This document shows, in pieces, positions 26,602 to 35,953 of a stretch of 64,000 nt of DNA; the stretch's first letter is position 1; each line of letters opens with the position of its first letter. The DNA comes from Paludibacter jiangxiensis. GTDB lineage: Bacteria > Bacteroidota > Bacteroidia > Bacteroidales > Paludibacteraceae. The translations under genes and the position numbers were made by a program. Under the pieces are notes generated by a model. It saw only the letters and a program-made list of their open reading frames with translations, did not search any database and was not told the origin of the DNA. Where the stretch lies: assembly GCF_001618385.1 (NCBI RefSeq), contig NZ_BDCR01000001.1:1268248-1332247 (forward strand). The letters run 5' to 3'.

Positions 26602-28377
26602 ATGACATCAAAAAGCAGATATCTCGAATTGATTGCCTGGAGGGAGCAGCATATCAAAGAGCGCCAATTTGTGTTGTTTCTTAGCTTTTTGGTCGGGTTA
26701 TTTACCGGATTGGCTGCTTTTGTCCTGAAAATGTCAATTCATGGAATTCAAACGTTGCTCACCCATCGTTTTGCTTTGGATTCTGCAAACTATTGGTATT
26801 TAATTCTGCCGGTTGTCGGTATTTTTATAGCAGGGTGGTTTGTACGGAATATCGTACGTGATGATATTGGCCACGGGGTAACGAAAATTCTGTATGCCAT
26901 ATCTCAACGTAAAGCGATTATAAAGTTGCACAATGTCTGGAGCTCTGTTGTCGGTAGTGCTATTACTATTGGTTTTGGGGGATCTGTTGGAGCTGAAGCT
27001 CCTGCCGTTTTGACTGGTTCTGCCATCGGATCCAATCTTGGAAAATTTTTCAAGATGAACCAAAAAACGCTGATGTTGCTCGTAGGGTGTGGTGCGGCCG
27101 GAGCTATCAGTGGTATTTTTAAGGCTCCGATTGCCGGCGTGTTGTTTACGTTGGAAGTGCTGATGGTGGATATGACCATGGCGTCTGTTGTGCCATTGAT
27201 GATTTCGTCTATAACGGCAGCCTCTCTCACCTATTTCCTGATGGGCGACCAGATTATGTTTCATTTTACGGTATCTGCTCCATTCTCGATCGACAGGATT
27301 CCTTATCTTATTATTCTTGGCATTGTTTGTGGATTTGTCTCTCTGTATTTCACGAGAGGAATGAATGCCCTCGAAAATGTCTTCAGGAAGCTGAATACTC
27401 CTTACCGCAAACTGGCATTCGGGGGTGTTATGCTTAGTTTGCTGATATTCATGTTCCCTCCGTTGTATGGGGAAGGCTATGAGGCTATCAGTTCTCTTTT
27501 AGCCGGAAATTCGGAGACGTTATTCGAAAAGAGCCTGTTTTATAACCTGAGGTTTAACGCCTGGGCAATTATTCTTTATCTGGCGGCTGTTATCTTCTTT
27601 AAGATTTTTGCCAGTACGGCAACCAACGGAGGTGGCGGTGTAGGAGGGGTATTTGCTCCCAGTTTGTTTGTGGGGTGTGTTACCGGTTACCTCGTCGCAT
27701 TTGTGCTGAACCATTTTCTCGGATTTAAGCTTCCGGTCGAAAATTTTGCTTTTGCCGGGATGGCAGGTGTGATGTCGGCTGTAATGCATTCACCGTTAAC
27801 GGCTATCTTCCTCATTGCCGAACTGACGGGCGGTTATTCGCTGTTTATGACTTTGATGATCACTTCTGTAATCGCCTTTTTGACGATCATGGTGTTCGAA
27901 CCACACAGCATCTATGCAATGCGTTTGGCGAAAAAGGGCGAACTTATTACCCACAATAAGGATAAAGCGGTGCTGACACTGCTTAAAATGGAGAATGTGA
28001 TTGAAACCGACATGGACATTGTGCGTCCGGATAATACGTTGGGAGATTTGGTTAAGGTGATTTCAAACTCTAACCGCAATATATATCCTGTGGTCGATTA
28101 TAGCGGGAAGCTGCTGGGGGTAATGCCTTTAAGCGAAGTGCGTAATATTATGTTTCGTCCGGAATTGTACAATCGATTTAAAGTTAGTCAGTTAATGATT
28201 TCTCCCCCGGCATTGCTATCATCAAAAGATTCCATGGAAACTGTTATGAATGTTTTCGAAAGCACTCAGGCCTGGAATCTGCCTGTCGTCGACAATGGGA
28301 AATATATGGGTTTTGTATCTAAAGCCAAAATATTCAATGCCTACCGGCGTGTGCTTGTTCATTTTTCCGATGAGTAG
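26602..28377 (+). CDS. ClC-family chloride channel or transporter with CBS pair
   Basis: 591 aa from the ATG at 26602; a TTG at 26572 is in frame but less likely. Ten or more membrane helices carry the ClC signatures: GGSVGAEAP with the gating glutamate at Glu132, GCGAAGAISGIFKAPIAG, and GGGGVGGVFAPSLFVG. Two CBS domains follow from about residue 465 (METDMDIVRPDNTLGDL and the MISPPALLSSKDSMETVMNVF segment), which usually bind adenine nucleotides. The glutamate suggests it could be a proton/chloride exchanger. Located directly after mscS. Confidence 0.94.
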   Translation: MTSKSRYLELIAWREQHIKERQFVLFLSFLVGLFTGLAAFVLKMSIHGIQTLLTHRFALDSANYWYLILPVVGIFIAGWFVRNIVRDDIGHGVTKILYAISQRKAIIKLHNVWSSVVGSAITIGFGGSVGAEAPAVLTGSAIGSNLGKFFKMNQKTLMLLVGCGAAGAISGIFKAPIAGVLFTLEVLMVDMTMASVVPLMISSITAASLTYFLMGDQIMFHFTVSAPFSIDRIPYLIILGIVCGFVSLYFTRGMNALENVFRKLNTPYRKLAFGGVMLSLLIFMFPPLYGEGYEAISSLLAGNSETLFEKSLFYNLRFNAWAIILYLAAVIFFKIFASTATNGGGGVGGVFAPSLFVGCVTGYLVAFVLNHFLGFKLPVENFAFAGMAGVMSAVMHSPLTAIFLIAELTGGYSLFMTLMITSVIAFLTIMVFEPHSIYAMRLAKKGELITHNKDKAVLTLLKMENVIETDMDIVRPDNTLGDLVKVISNSNRNIYPVVDYSGKLLGVMPLSEVRNIMFRPELYNRFKVSQLMISPPALLSSKDSMETVMNVFESTQAWNLPVVDNGKYMGFVSKAKIFNAYRRVLVHFSDE

Positions 28378-28469
28378 CGAATGCCGAATTGCACATCTTT
28401 CTCTTTAATTATCACTTGACATTCTGCAACACACCGCTGCAGAATTTGTTGCATCTTCAAACTCTTTTT

Positions 28470-30593
28470 ATGCTTTCATTCAGTGTTATCATTAGCGGAG
28501 AACTTCAACTTCGTGAACAGCAGGTAAAAAACACCATAGATTTGCTCGAAGAAGGAGCTACCATTCCATTTATTAGCCGTTACCGCAAGGAACGAACCGG
28601 TTCTCTTGACGAAGTTCAGATTGCGGCCATTAAAGAGCGGCACGAAAAATTGTGCGAACTGGAAAAACGCAAACAGACAGTTTTGAATTCGATTGAAGAA
28701 CAGGAAAAACTGACTGACGACTTGCGGGATAGGATAGATAAATGTTTGTCGATGACCGAGCTGGAAGATATTTATCTGCCATATAAACCCAAGCGTCGTA
28801 CTAGAGCGGAAATTGCACGGGAAAAGGGATTGGAGCCATTGGCAAAAATTCTGATGAGGCAGGTTGATAATGACGTTGAAAATAAGGCATTGTCGTTTAT
28901 AAAAGGAGATGTAAAAGATGCAGATGATGCCCTGAAGGGCGCTTGTGACATTATTGCCGAATGGGTGAATGAAAACGAAGTGGCACGAAATTCAATACGG
29001 ACGATCTTTTCGAGGGAAGCTGTCATCTCTTCCCGTGTTATCAAAGGGAAAGAGGTTGACGGGGATAAATATCGCGATTACTTTGAGCTGGAAGAGCCTT
29101 TGCGGCGTTGTTCGTCGCATCGTTTGCTGGCTATGCGTCGTGGTGAGTCGGAAGGTATTCTGAGGGTTGCCATTCAAACTGAAGAAGAGCGCTGTCTGGA
29201 GCGGCTGGATAAACTGTTTGTAAAATCCCGCAATGCAGCTTCGGAACAGGTGTCTATCGCAATTACAGATAGTTATAAACGCTTGTTGAAGCCCAGCATA
29301 GAAACCGAATTTGCCGCAGCAAGCAAAGAAAAGGCTGATGCTGAGGCTATCCGTGTGTTTGCCGAAAACCTGAAACAACTGTTGCTTGCCGCCCCACTTG
29401 GTCAAAAGCGGGTGATGGGAGTAGATCCCGGTTTCCGGACGGGTTGCAAAATTGTTTGTCTCAATGAGCAGGGAGTCTTGTTGCATCACGATGTGATTTA
29501 TCCGCATCCGCCCCAGAGCGATGTTTCCAAAGCTTCTGACAAAATAACCCGACTGATTGCTCAGTTTCAGATACAGGCTGTGGCTATTGGAAACGGAACC
29601 GCCAGTCGTGAAACCGAACAATTCTTTCAAAATTATATTCCACAGCACGACTTGCAGCTATTTGTGGTGAGCGAAAACGGAGCCTCGGTATATTCGGCGT
29701 CCAAAATAGCCCGCGAAGAGTTTCCGGATGAGGATGTTACTGTGCGTGGAGCGGTATCTATTGGCAGACGTTTAATGGATCCGCTTTCCGAATTGGTAAA
29801 GATAGATCCTAAGTCGATAGGGGTGGGCCAATATCAACATGATGTTAATCAGACCGAACTGAAGACGGCCCTTGATCAGACCGTCGAGAATTGCGTGAAC
29901 AAAGTCGGTGTGCAGGTAAATACCGCGAGCAAATATTTATTGACGTATATTTCCGGATTAGGTCCGCAACTTGCACAAAATATTGTTGACTACCGTACTG
30001 CAAATGGGGCTTTTAAGTCGAGAAAGGAGTTGATGAAGGTACCTAAAATGGGGGCGAAGACTTTCGAGCAGGCTGCTGGATTTTTGCGTGTGGAGAATGT
30101 TGGTAATCCTTTGGATAATTCGGCAGTGCATCCTGAAAGTTATCCTGTGGTAGAGCAGATGGCAAAGGATTTGCAATGTACAGTTGCTGATCTTATTACC
30201 AATGAAGAATTGCGCAAAAAGGTAGATGTGAAAAAGTACGTAACAGAAAAAATAGGGTTGCCTACTTTGGTAGATATTATTGAAGAACTGGCGAAACCGG
30301 GGCGCGATCCACGCCAGCAACTGGAAGCTTTTGCATTTGATCCGACCATTAAAGAAATTCAGGATCTTAAAATAGGGCAGGTTTTACCGGGGGTGGTTAC
30401 AAATATCACCAACTTTGGGGCTTTTGTTGATATAGGAATTCATGAAAACGGTCTGGTGCATGTTTCACAAATAGCTGATAGATTCGTTAGTAATCCGGCC
30501 GAGGTCTTGTCGTTGCATCAGCATGTTACTGTTAGAGTACTTGATGTGGACTTGGTACGTAAGCGGGTGTCTCTTTCAATGAAACAAGCCTGA
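28470..30593 (+). CDS. tex: Tex-family RNA-binding transcription accessory protein
   Basis: 707 aa from the ATG at 28470 (a TTG at 28389 extends the frame but gives a non-family leader). Domain order: N-terminal helical region with EGATIPFISRYRKE, YqgF/RNase H-like domain (about 310-440, GVDPGFRTGCK), helix-hairpin-helix domains (about 470-560, TASKYLLTYISGLG) and a C-terminal S1 domain (about 635-705, GVVTNITNFGAFVDIG). Tex is a bacterial relative of eukaryotic Spt6 and affects transcription and toxin-gene expression in some species. Confidence 0.96.
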   Translation: MLSFSVIISGELQLREQQVKNTIDLLEEGATIPFISRYRKERTGSLDEVQIAAIKERHEKLCELEKRKQTVLNSIEEQEKLTDDLRDRIDKCLSMTELEDIYLPYKPKRRTRAEIAREKGLEPLAKILMRQVDNDVENKALSFIKGDVKDADDALKGACDIIAEWVNENEVARNSIRTIFSREAVISSRVIKGKEVDGDKYRDYFELEEPLRRCSSHRLLAMRRGESEGILRVAIQTEEERCLERLDKLFVKSRNAASEQVSIAITDSYKRLLKPSIETEFAAASKEKADAEAIRVFAENLKQLLLAAPLGQKRVMGVDPGFRTGCKIVCLNEQGVLLHHDVIYPHPPQSDVSKASDKITRLIAQFQIQAVAIGNGTASRETEQFFQNYIPQHDLQLFVVSENGASVYSASKIAREEFPDEDVTVRGAVSIGRRLMDPLSELVKIDPKSIGVGQYQHDVNQTELKTALDQTVENCVNKVGVQVNTASKYLLTYISGLGPQLAQNIVDYRTANGAFKSRKELMKVPKMGAKTFEQAAGFLRVENVGNPLDNSAVHPESYPVVEQMAKDLQCTVADLITNEELRKKVDVKKYVTEKIGLPTLVDIIEELAKPGRDPRQQLEAFAFDPTIKEIQDLKIGQVLPGVVTNITNFGAFVDIGIHENGLVHVSQIADRFVSNPAEVLSLHQHVTVRVLDVDLVRKRVSLSMKQA

Positions 30594-30700
30594 AGCGGGC
30601 AACGTAATGGCTGACGAACCAATGCTGGTTAAATTTATAACGAAAATTAAAGTGGAAATTCCTGATTGACGAAATAAAATGGTCAATATTCCGTTTAGTT

Positions 30701-30734
30701 TTTGCTGATACACGTTATTCGTGTAGTATCTTTG
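30701..30734 (+). promoter_or_regulatory. Promoter of the 142-aa envelope protein gene
   Basis: TTTG at 30701-30704 and TATCTTTG at 30727-30734 with a 22-bp spacer, one of the clearest Bacteroidota promoters in the window. Predicted start near 30740, 17 bases before the ATG. Confidence 0.65.
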
Positions 30735-30756
30735 AAAATTATTAAATGTAATAATT

Positions 30757-31185
30757 ATGAAGAAAACTATTGCTATTTTTTTAGTTTCATTTTTTGTGGC
30801 TGCATTCGCAAATGCTCAGGATAATGCCCTGGGTATTCGTTTGACTAGCGGAGCAGAAGTTTCTTATCAACGTTCGCTGAATGATATCAATCGGTTGGAG
30901 TTTAACCTTGGTTGGGGTTGGAATACAACTTCTCTTACAGGTTTTTACCAATGGGTTAATCCCATTACAGAGGGCTTCAACTGGTATATTGGACCGGGAG
31001 CCGGATTGGGATTGTTTAATTCCAGTACTATACTTGGCATTGGGGGAACTGTTGGCATTGAGTATAATTTTGCTATTCCTCTTCAATTGTCATTGGACTG
31101 GCGTCCGATGTTTAATTTTGGAAGTTCTCATGATAGTAATTACGGTTCGACAAATGTCGGACTTGGTATTCGGTACAAATTTTAG
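30757..31185 (+). CDS. Small outer-membrane beta-barrel-like protein
   Basis: 142 aa with a signal peptide (cut after ANAQ, about residue 21). The mature part is made of alternating strands rich in Gly, Trp and Tyr (FNLGWGWNTTSLTGFYQWV, WYIGPGAGLGLF, LSLDWRPMFNF) and ends in GLGIRYKF, the typical aromatic-terminated last barrel strand. An eight-strand small barrel similar to OmpA-type or lipid A-modifying barrels is likely; function unknown. It has its own promoter and terminator, so it is a single-gene unit that may be highly expressed. Confidence 0.8.
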   Translation: MKKTIAIFLVSFFVAAFANAQDNALGIRLTSGAEVSYQRSLNDINRLEFNLGWGWNTTSLTGFYQWVNPITEGFNWYIGPGAGLGLFNSSTILGIGGTVGIEYNFAIPLQLSLDWRPMFNFGSSHDSNYGSTNVGLGIRYKF

Positions 31186-31201
31186 TAATAAAAAACAAAT
31201 T

Positions 31202-31243
31202 AACGGAAGAAATTGTTCAACAAATAATTTCTTCCGTTTTTTT
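31202..31243 (+). terminator. Terminator after the 142-aa barrel gene
   Basis: AACGGAAGAAATT at 31202-31214 pairs with its exact complement at 31226-31238 and is followed by a run of T. Confidence 0.88.
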
Positions 31244-31429
31244 ATGTCCTTTTGTTTAGGAATATTTAGTCGATGTTTATTGGTGCTAAATGGTTTGCAG
31301 ATAGATTTATAGCTTTGAATTTAGATTTGGATGTTCATTTAAAAAACTAAATAAAAACTGTTAATCGTGTGTAAATTTCATAATTTGAAAATTTAACATA
31401 TTAGTAGCGGTGCATTTCTGTTTTACAAG

Positions 31430-31437
31430 TAACTTTG
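31430..31437 (+). promoter_or_regulatory. Candidate -7 element upstream of the PVGDG protein gene
   Basis: TAACTTTG matches TAnnTTTG; no good -33 element. It lies 140 bases before the ATG. Confidence 0.33.
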
Positions 31438-31577
31438 TTAGAATTGTTTTAGTGTGCAAAATCAGCTGGATAACAAATCAGATTTGCATGCTCGGGCAAC
31501 TTTCCAGAAGTAATCTGTTTTGAGTTTATTTTATACTCAATAATTGGATTTGAGAAAAATAAAGTGATGTTTATAGC

Positions 31578-32288
31578 ATGAAAAGGTCTATGCTTGCATA
31601 TAAATTAGTGGCATTGGGATTAGCGATATCCTTCTCAGGAACGACTATTTCCGGGGCTGAATATCGGGGCGACCAGTCACGATCACCTTTTATGCGTTTC
31701 TTACACAACCTTTTTTGGGGAGGATCAGGTACGGCAAGTAATTTTAACCGTCAGTCGCAAGGTCAAACTTACCGCTTTTCTGCCTTGTCGCTAGGATCAA
31801 GTAAAACCGGAGCGCACCTTTCTTCCGGATCATCTTCGCAACAAGATATATGGGCTGATTATGGCAAGGAAAATTCTTCCGTTGTAACTGGCCGAAAACC
31901 GGTCTCTGGTCGTGTGGGAATTTCTGGTAGAGCTGCTGTAAATGGTGCTGTCTCTGCGACGACTCAATCTGATGGATACATAAGCCCTTTGACTTCAGCG
32001 GCCGCAGTATCTTCTGCGACATCTTCCTCTGGTTCCGTGTCTTCTTCTTTTGCCGAAGCAACTTCCGTTGGAATGCCCTCTTTGTTGGCATTTCAAACTA
32101 CTAAGCAATCTCTGGCAACAACATCTGTAAGTAAAGCATCACAATCCACAACCAACGATGACGGTTGGGGTGATGATCCGGCAGAGCCAATGCCTGTTGG
32201 CGACGGAACGATGACCATGATGATTCTTGCTGCTTTGTATGTTTATTTTAACAGAAAGCGGTTCGTTCTACTCGCAAATCCAATCTGA
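31578..32288 (+). CDS. Secreted Ser/Thr/Ala-rich protein with C-terminal PVGDG sorting-like tail
   Basis: 236 aa, no family recognised over most of its length. Residues 1-27 are a signal peptide (ending ISGAE). Residues 60-195 are low complexity, rich in Ser, Thr and Ala, with no obvious fold. The C-terminus has an acidic DDGWGDDPAEP stretch, then PVGDG, a hydrophobic helix (TMTMMILAALYVYF) and a basic cluster (NRKR). This Pro-x-Gly-Asp-Gly, hydrophobic, basic order resembles three-part C-terminal sorting or anchoring signals of surface proteins in Bacteroidota. Function unknown. Confidence 0.7.
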   Translation: MKRSMLAYKLVALGLAISFSGTTISGAEYRGDQSRSPFMRFLHNLFWGGSGTASNFNRQSQGQTYRFSALSLGSSKTGAHLSSGSSSQQDIWADYGKENSSVVTGRKPVSGRVGISGRAAVNGAVSATTQSDGYISPLTSAAAVSSATSSSGSVSSSFAEATSVGMPSLLAFQTTKQSLATTSVSKASQSTTNDDGWGDDPAEPMPVGDGTMTMMILAALYVYFNRKRFVLLANPI

Positions 32289-32595
32289 AACTTTATTCGG
32301 ACTCTTCATTCTTCTCCTTGTGTTTTCTCCTTTTTTGAATAATCAGTGCATTTTTATGCTCTGACGGATTTCTTGTGTTTTTGCATTAAGGATTTTTGTG
32401 CTAATCGCCCGCAAAAGCAACATTTTTAATGGAATCTAATCATAAAATAAGATGGGAATTCCGTATTTTAGCGGTATTAATCCAAGAAGGTTTTTTATGA
32501 AATGTAACAGTTTTGAAATAAGCTTCTTGGATGTTGTATTGCAAGAATATGCATCTCAATATTATTAACCAATTTAATTCTTTATTTACCATCTT
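32289..32595. other. Intergenic region before the pyrophosphatase gene
   Basis: 307 bp, AT-rich, no gene. TCCAAGAAG at 32481-32489 and its complement at 32523-32531 could form a 9-bp stem with a 33-base loop in the leader of the pyrophosphatase mRNA. A near-consensus TATTTTAG lies at 32464-32471. No terminator with a clear T-run is seen for the upstream gene. Confidence 0.45.
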
Positions 32596-35031
32596 ATGAA
32601 AAAACTGTTTTTGTTGGCTGCTTCATTGGCATTTCCCATGTTGACATGGGCCAGCGAAGCTGACCTAAAGATCCCGGACCTCACATCACAGCAAAACCAT
32701 TTGTTGGTGTGGGGTTTTATTATTTGTATTCTGGGGTTGGTATTCGGTTTGTACCAGTTCCTGAAAGTAAAAAAACTAAACGCTCACAAATCGATGCTGG
32801 ATGTTTCCAGTGTAATTTTCGAGACTTGTAAAACCTATCTTTTACAACAGGGGAAATTCCTCATCTGGTTGTTTTTGATTATTGCCGCATGTGTCACATT
32901 TTATTTTGGATTCCTGCAAGATAAAGGATTTGGCGGGGTTGCCCTGATTCTCACATGGACGGTCATTGGTATTCTTGGTTCTTACGGTGTGGCATGGTTT
33001 GGTATTCGGATGAATACGTTGGCTAACAGCCGTATGGCCTTTGCTTCTCTTGAACGTAAACCTCTGAAATTACTCAATATACCTTTACATGCCGGTATGA
33101 GTATCGGTGTGGTACTCGTTTGTGTTGAGCTGATCATGATGTTGATTATTCTGATGTTGATGCCTCGTGCGTTAGCTGGTGCCTGCTTTATCGGATTTGC
33201 TATCGGTGAGTCGTTGGGTGCCTCGGCACTGCGTATTGCCGGTGGTATTTTCACCAAAATTGCAGATATCGGTTCCGACCTGATGAAGGTGGTGTTCAAA
33301 ATCGGAGAAGACGATCCCCGTAACCCGGGTGTGATTGCCGACTGTACTGGCGATAATGCTGGTGACAGCGTTGGCCCAACAGCCGATGGCTTTGAAACAT
33401 ATGGAGTAACCGGAGTTGCTTTGGTTTCGTTTATCGTACTGGCAGTAGGTTCACTTTCCGGTAATAAATTTCTTGCAAATCCTGACTGGCAGGCTACTTT
33501 CCTGACCTGGATTTTTGCAATGCGTATTTTGATGATTATTACTTCAGTGGTTTCGTTCTGGATTAATGGAGCCTTAAATAAAGTCTTGTATAGCCAAAAA
33601 GAAGATCTTGACTTTGAAAAACCTTTGACGAACCTTGTTTGGATAACTTCTATTTTAAGTATTATCGTAACTTTTGCAGCAAGTTATTTCCTTGTAGGTC
33701 CTGCTTCAAATGTAGGTGCTATCAATCCTAACCTTTGGGTTGTTTTGTCTGTAATTATCAGTTGCGGTACTCTGGGTGGCGCGTTGATTCCTGAATTTAC
33801 CAAGTTGTTTACCAGTCCGAAGTCGTCGCACGTTCAGGAAGTGGTAAAATCCAGCAACGAAGGTGGTGCCTCATTGACAATTCTTTCCGGTTTTGTTGCC
33901 GGTAACTTCTCCGCTTTCTGGATGGGTTTGGTTTTTGTACTTTTGATGTTGATTGCTTATCTGGCAAGTACTTTCGGCTTGGATCAGTTTATGGTTTATT
34001 CGTCAATCTTCGCGTTCGGTTTGGTGGCATTCGGTTTGCTCGGAATGGGTCCTGTTACCATTGCAGTAGATAGTTATGGCCCTGTAACGGATAATGCACA
34101 GTCGGTTTACGAACTTTCGTTGATCGAAGATGTACCCAATGTTGCTGAAGAAATTGAAAAAGATTTCGGCTTCAAACCCGATTTCGAAAAAGCAAAACAT
34201 TTCCTCGAAGCAAATGATGGCGCAGGAAATACCTTCAAAGCGACAGCAAAACCGGTGCTTATCGGTACCGCCGTGGTTGGAGCTACAACCATGATTTTCT
34301 CGTTGATTTTGGTTATTAAGAACGTATTGGGCGTTGCTCCCGAAACTATTCTGAATATTCTTAACCCATGGACAATCCTCGGCTTCCTTTGTGGTGGAGC
34401 TGTGATCTACTGGTTTACCGGTGCATCAACTCAGGCTGTAACTACCGGAGCTTACCGTGCGGTAGAATATATCAAACGCAACATCAACCTTGACCCGGGA
34501 GCAGAAAAGAAAGCTTCTGTAGCGAAATCGAAAGAAGTGGTAAAAATCTGTACACAATATGCTCAACACGGGATGTGGAATATTTTCCCCGCTGTGTTCT
34601 GTTTCGCTTTGGCATTTGCCTTCATTTCGGGTACTGAATCGAGCGGTTCCGGTCAATTTGCAGCAGCGTCCTTCTTTGTGAGCTATCTGATTGCCATTGC
34701 CGTATTTGGTTTGTATCAGGCTGTGTTTATGGCTAATGCTGGTGGTTGCTGGGATAATGCCAAAAAGGTGGTGGAAGTGGATCTGAAAGCCAAAGGCACT
34801 CCGTTGCACGATGCAACAATCGTGGGTGATACCGTAGGTGATCCGTTCAAAGATACCTCTTCGGTGGCTATGAACCCGATTATCAAATTTACTACCCTGT
34901 TTGGTTTGCTGGCTATGGAAATTGCCATTTCAGAAGCTTTCCGTCCGGTAGCTCCTTATGTTGGTGGAGTATTCTTAGTGGTTGCGCTCTATTTTGTATG
35001 GCGTTCGTTCTACAAAATGAGAATTAAATAA
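32596..35031 (+). CDS. hppA: Membrane-bound ion-pumping pyrophosphatase
   Basis: Integral membrane enzyme that hydrolyses pyrophosphate and pumps protons and/or sodium. 811 aa with about 16 membrane segments. The catalytic loop near residues 225-270 carries KIGEDDPRNPGVIAD and then DCTGDNAGDSVGPTADGFE, a variant of the usual DNVGDNVGDCAG pattern; the Asp residues that bind metal-pyrophosphate are kept. A second loop GDTVGDPFKDTS lies near 743-755. The GNTFKATAKP segment has Lys where potassium-dependent enzymes usually have Ala. The N-terminus looks like a cleavable signal sequence. Ion specificity cannot be settled by eye. Confidence 0.93.
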   Translation: MKKLFLLAASLAFPMLTWASEADLKIPDLTSQQNHLLVWGFIICILGLVFGLYQFLKVKKLNAHKSMLDVSSVIFETCKTYLLQQGKFLIWLFLIIAACVTFYFGFLQDKGFGGVALILTWTVIGILGSYGVAWFGIRMNTLANSRMAFASLERKPLKLLNIPLHAGMSIGVVLVCVELIMMLIILMLMPRALAGACFIGFAIGESLGASALRIAGGIFTKIADIGSDLMKVVFKIGEDDPRNPGVIADCTGDNAGDSVGPTADGFETYGVTGVALVSFIVLAVGSLSGNKFLANPDWQATFLTWIFAMRILMIITSVVSFWINGALNKVLYSQKEDLDFEKPLTNLVWITSILSIIVTFAASYFLVGPASNVGAINPNLWVVLSVIISCGTLGGALIPEFTKLFTSPKSSHVQEVVKSSNEGGASLTILSGFVAGNFSAFWMGLVFVLLMLIAYLASTFGLDQFMVYSSIFAFGLVAFGLLGMGPVTIAVDSYGPVTDNAQSVYELSLIEDVPNVAEEIEKDFGFKPDFEKAKHFLEANDGAGNTFKATAKPVLIGTAVVGATTMIFSLILVIKNVLGVAPETILNILNPWTILGFLCGGAVIYWFTGASTQAVTTGAYRAVEYIKRNINLDPGAEKKASVAKSKEVVKICTQYAQHGMWNIFPAVFCFALAFAFISGTESSGSGQFAAASFFVSYLIAIAVFGLYQAVFMANAGGCWDNAKKVVEVDLKAKGTPLHDATIVGDTVGDPFKDTSSVAMNPIIKFTTLFGLLAMEIAISEAFRPVAPYVGGVFLVVALYFVWRSFYKMRIK

Positions 35032-35054
35032 GTTCTCCGAAAATAAATTATTGG

Positions 35055-35090
35055 CGGGCTGTTTCCTACGGGGAACAGCCCGTTTCTTTT
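35055..35090 (+). terminator. Terminator after hppA
   Basis: GGGCTGTTTCC at 35056-35066 pairs with GGGGAACAGCCC just after it, followed by T-rich TTTCTTTT. Confidence 0.8.
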
Positions 35091-35125
35091 GTAATCAAAG
35101 AGAACTGTGTTCTAATTTATTTTGT

Positions 35126-35133
35126 TAAATTTG
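35126..35133 (+). promoter_or_regulatory. -7 element before the 230-aa outer-membrane gene
   Basis: TAAATTTG, 50 bases before the ATG at 35184; -33 element unclear. Confidence 0.4.
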
Positions 35134-35183
35134 CGTTTCAATAAAATGATTGTAGATATATTTTATATTTAACGGTTAGACTC

Positions 35184-35876
35184 ATGAAAAATTTTGTATG
35201 CTTTGCAGTGTTAGCTCTTCTGGTTCAGACAACTGCAATTGTTCAGGCCGGTAACCTGAAGTTATTTGGTGACTACTCTTACGGATGGAGCCGTATCACT
35301 GCGGCGACCAGTAGCGATTTGTCGGGACCATCGAAGGATGTGGCCAATGGTTTGAAATCCGGAACATATAATCAATTTGAAATCGGCACATACATAAAGG
35401 GAATCGGGATTGGTTTTATACATAACAGGTTTAATTCCGATGCCAACATATCCTATTCTGATGTAGTTGTACTTTATAATAGCTATTCAAAGAATGGTTC
35501 AATTGTCAACGATTTTTCGCTCAATTTCAACGGACTCGAACTGAGATATAATATTCCACTGCTGTTTACCGGCATGCATATCGGCGCTAAATGCGGATTG
35601 GGCATCGAATCTTACAAGAATAAGGGCTATTACTATAATGCCGACAATATCAATGGGCAATCTTTGGTTTTTTATACAGAAACCACAGGTAGTTCGTTCT
35701 GTTCTTTACTGGGTGCCGAACTCAGCTATTCCCTGCTTGGGGTTATCAATTTTGGAATAGAGGCCTCGTTGATGCCCGGCAAATTCAACAACCTTAAACA
35801 GGACATTCACACCACTACCATTTCGTACAATGCGATGCGGTTTAATGCCGGTATACATATCGGAGTGACGCTCTAA
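35184..35876 (+). CDS. Outer-membrane beta-barrel protein, function unknown
   Basis: 230 aa with a signal peptide (cut after VQAG, about residue 23). The mature chain shows regular amphipathic strands (LKLFGDYSYGWSRI, YNQFEIGTYIKGIGIGFIHNRF, LELRYNIPLLF, ISYNAMRFNAGIHIGVTL), compatible with an 8-10 strand barrel. No named family recognised. It has its own -7 element and shares a bidirectional terminator with the convergent pst operon; there is no sign that it belongs to the phosphate system. Confidence 0.75.
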   Translation: MKNFVCFAVLALLVQTTAIVQAGNLKLFGDYSYGWSRITAATSSDLSGPSKDVANGLKSGTYNQFEIGTYIKGIGIGFIHNRFNSDANISYSDVVVLYNSYSKNGSIVNDFSLNFNGLELRYNIPLLFTGMHIGAKCGLGIESYKNKGYYYNADNINGQSLVFYTETTGSSFCSLLGAELSYSLLGVINFGIEASLMPGKFNNLKQDIHTTTISYNAMRFNAGIHIGVTL

Positions 35877-35895
35877 ATAGGGATAATTAATTAAA

Positions 35896-35935
35896 ACGAC
35901 AAAGGCAGTTCCAAATCAGGAACTGCCTTTGTCGT
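35896..35935. terminator. Bidirectional terminator at the end of the pst operon
   Basis: A perfect 17-bp stem: ACGACAAAGGCAGTTCC at 35896-35912 with its complement at 35919-35935 and a 6-base loop. The T-run is better on the minus strand, so it mainly ends phoU. Confidence 0.88.
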
Positions 35936-35953
35936 ACTGAGAGATACAATATT

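Larger units (their letters stand above)
31186..31577. other. Intergenic region with terminator, then long leader
   Basis: 392 bp. The first 60 bases hold the terminator of the barrel gene. The rest is AT-rich and carries a TAACTTTG -7 element at 31430-31437, which would give the next gene a leader of about 135 bases. I see no gene or known RNA motif in it. Confidence 0.5.
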
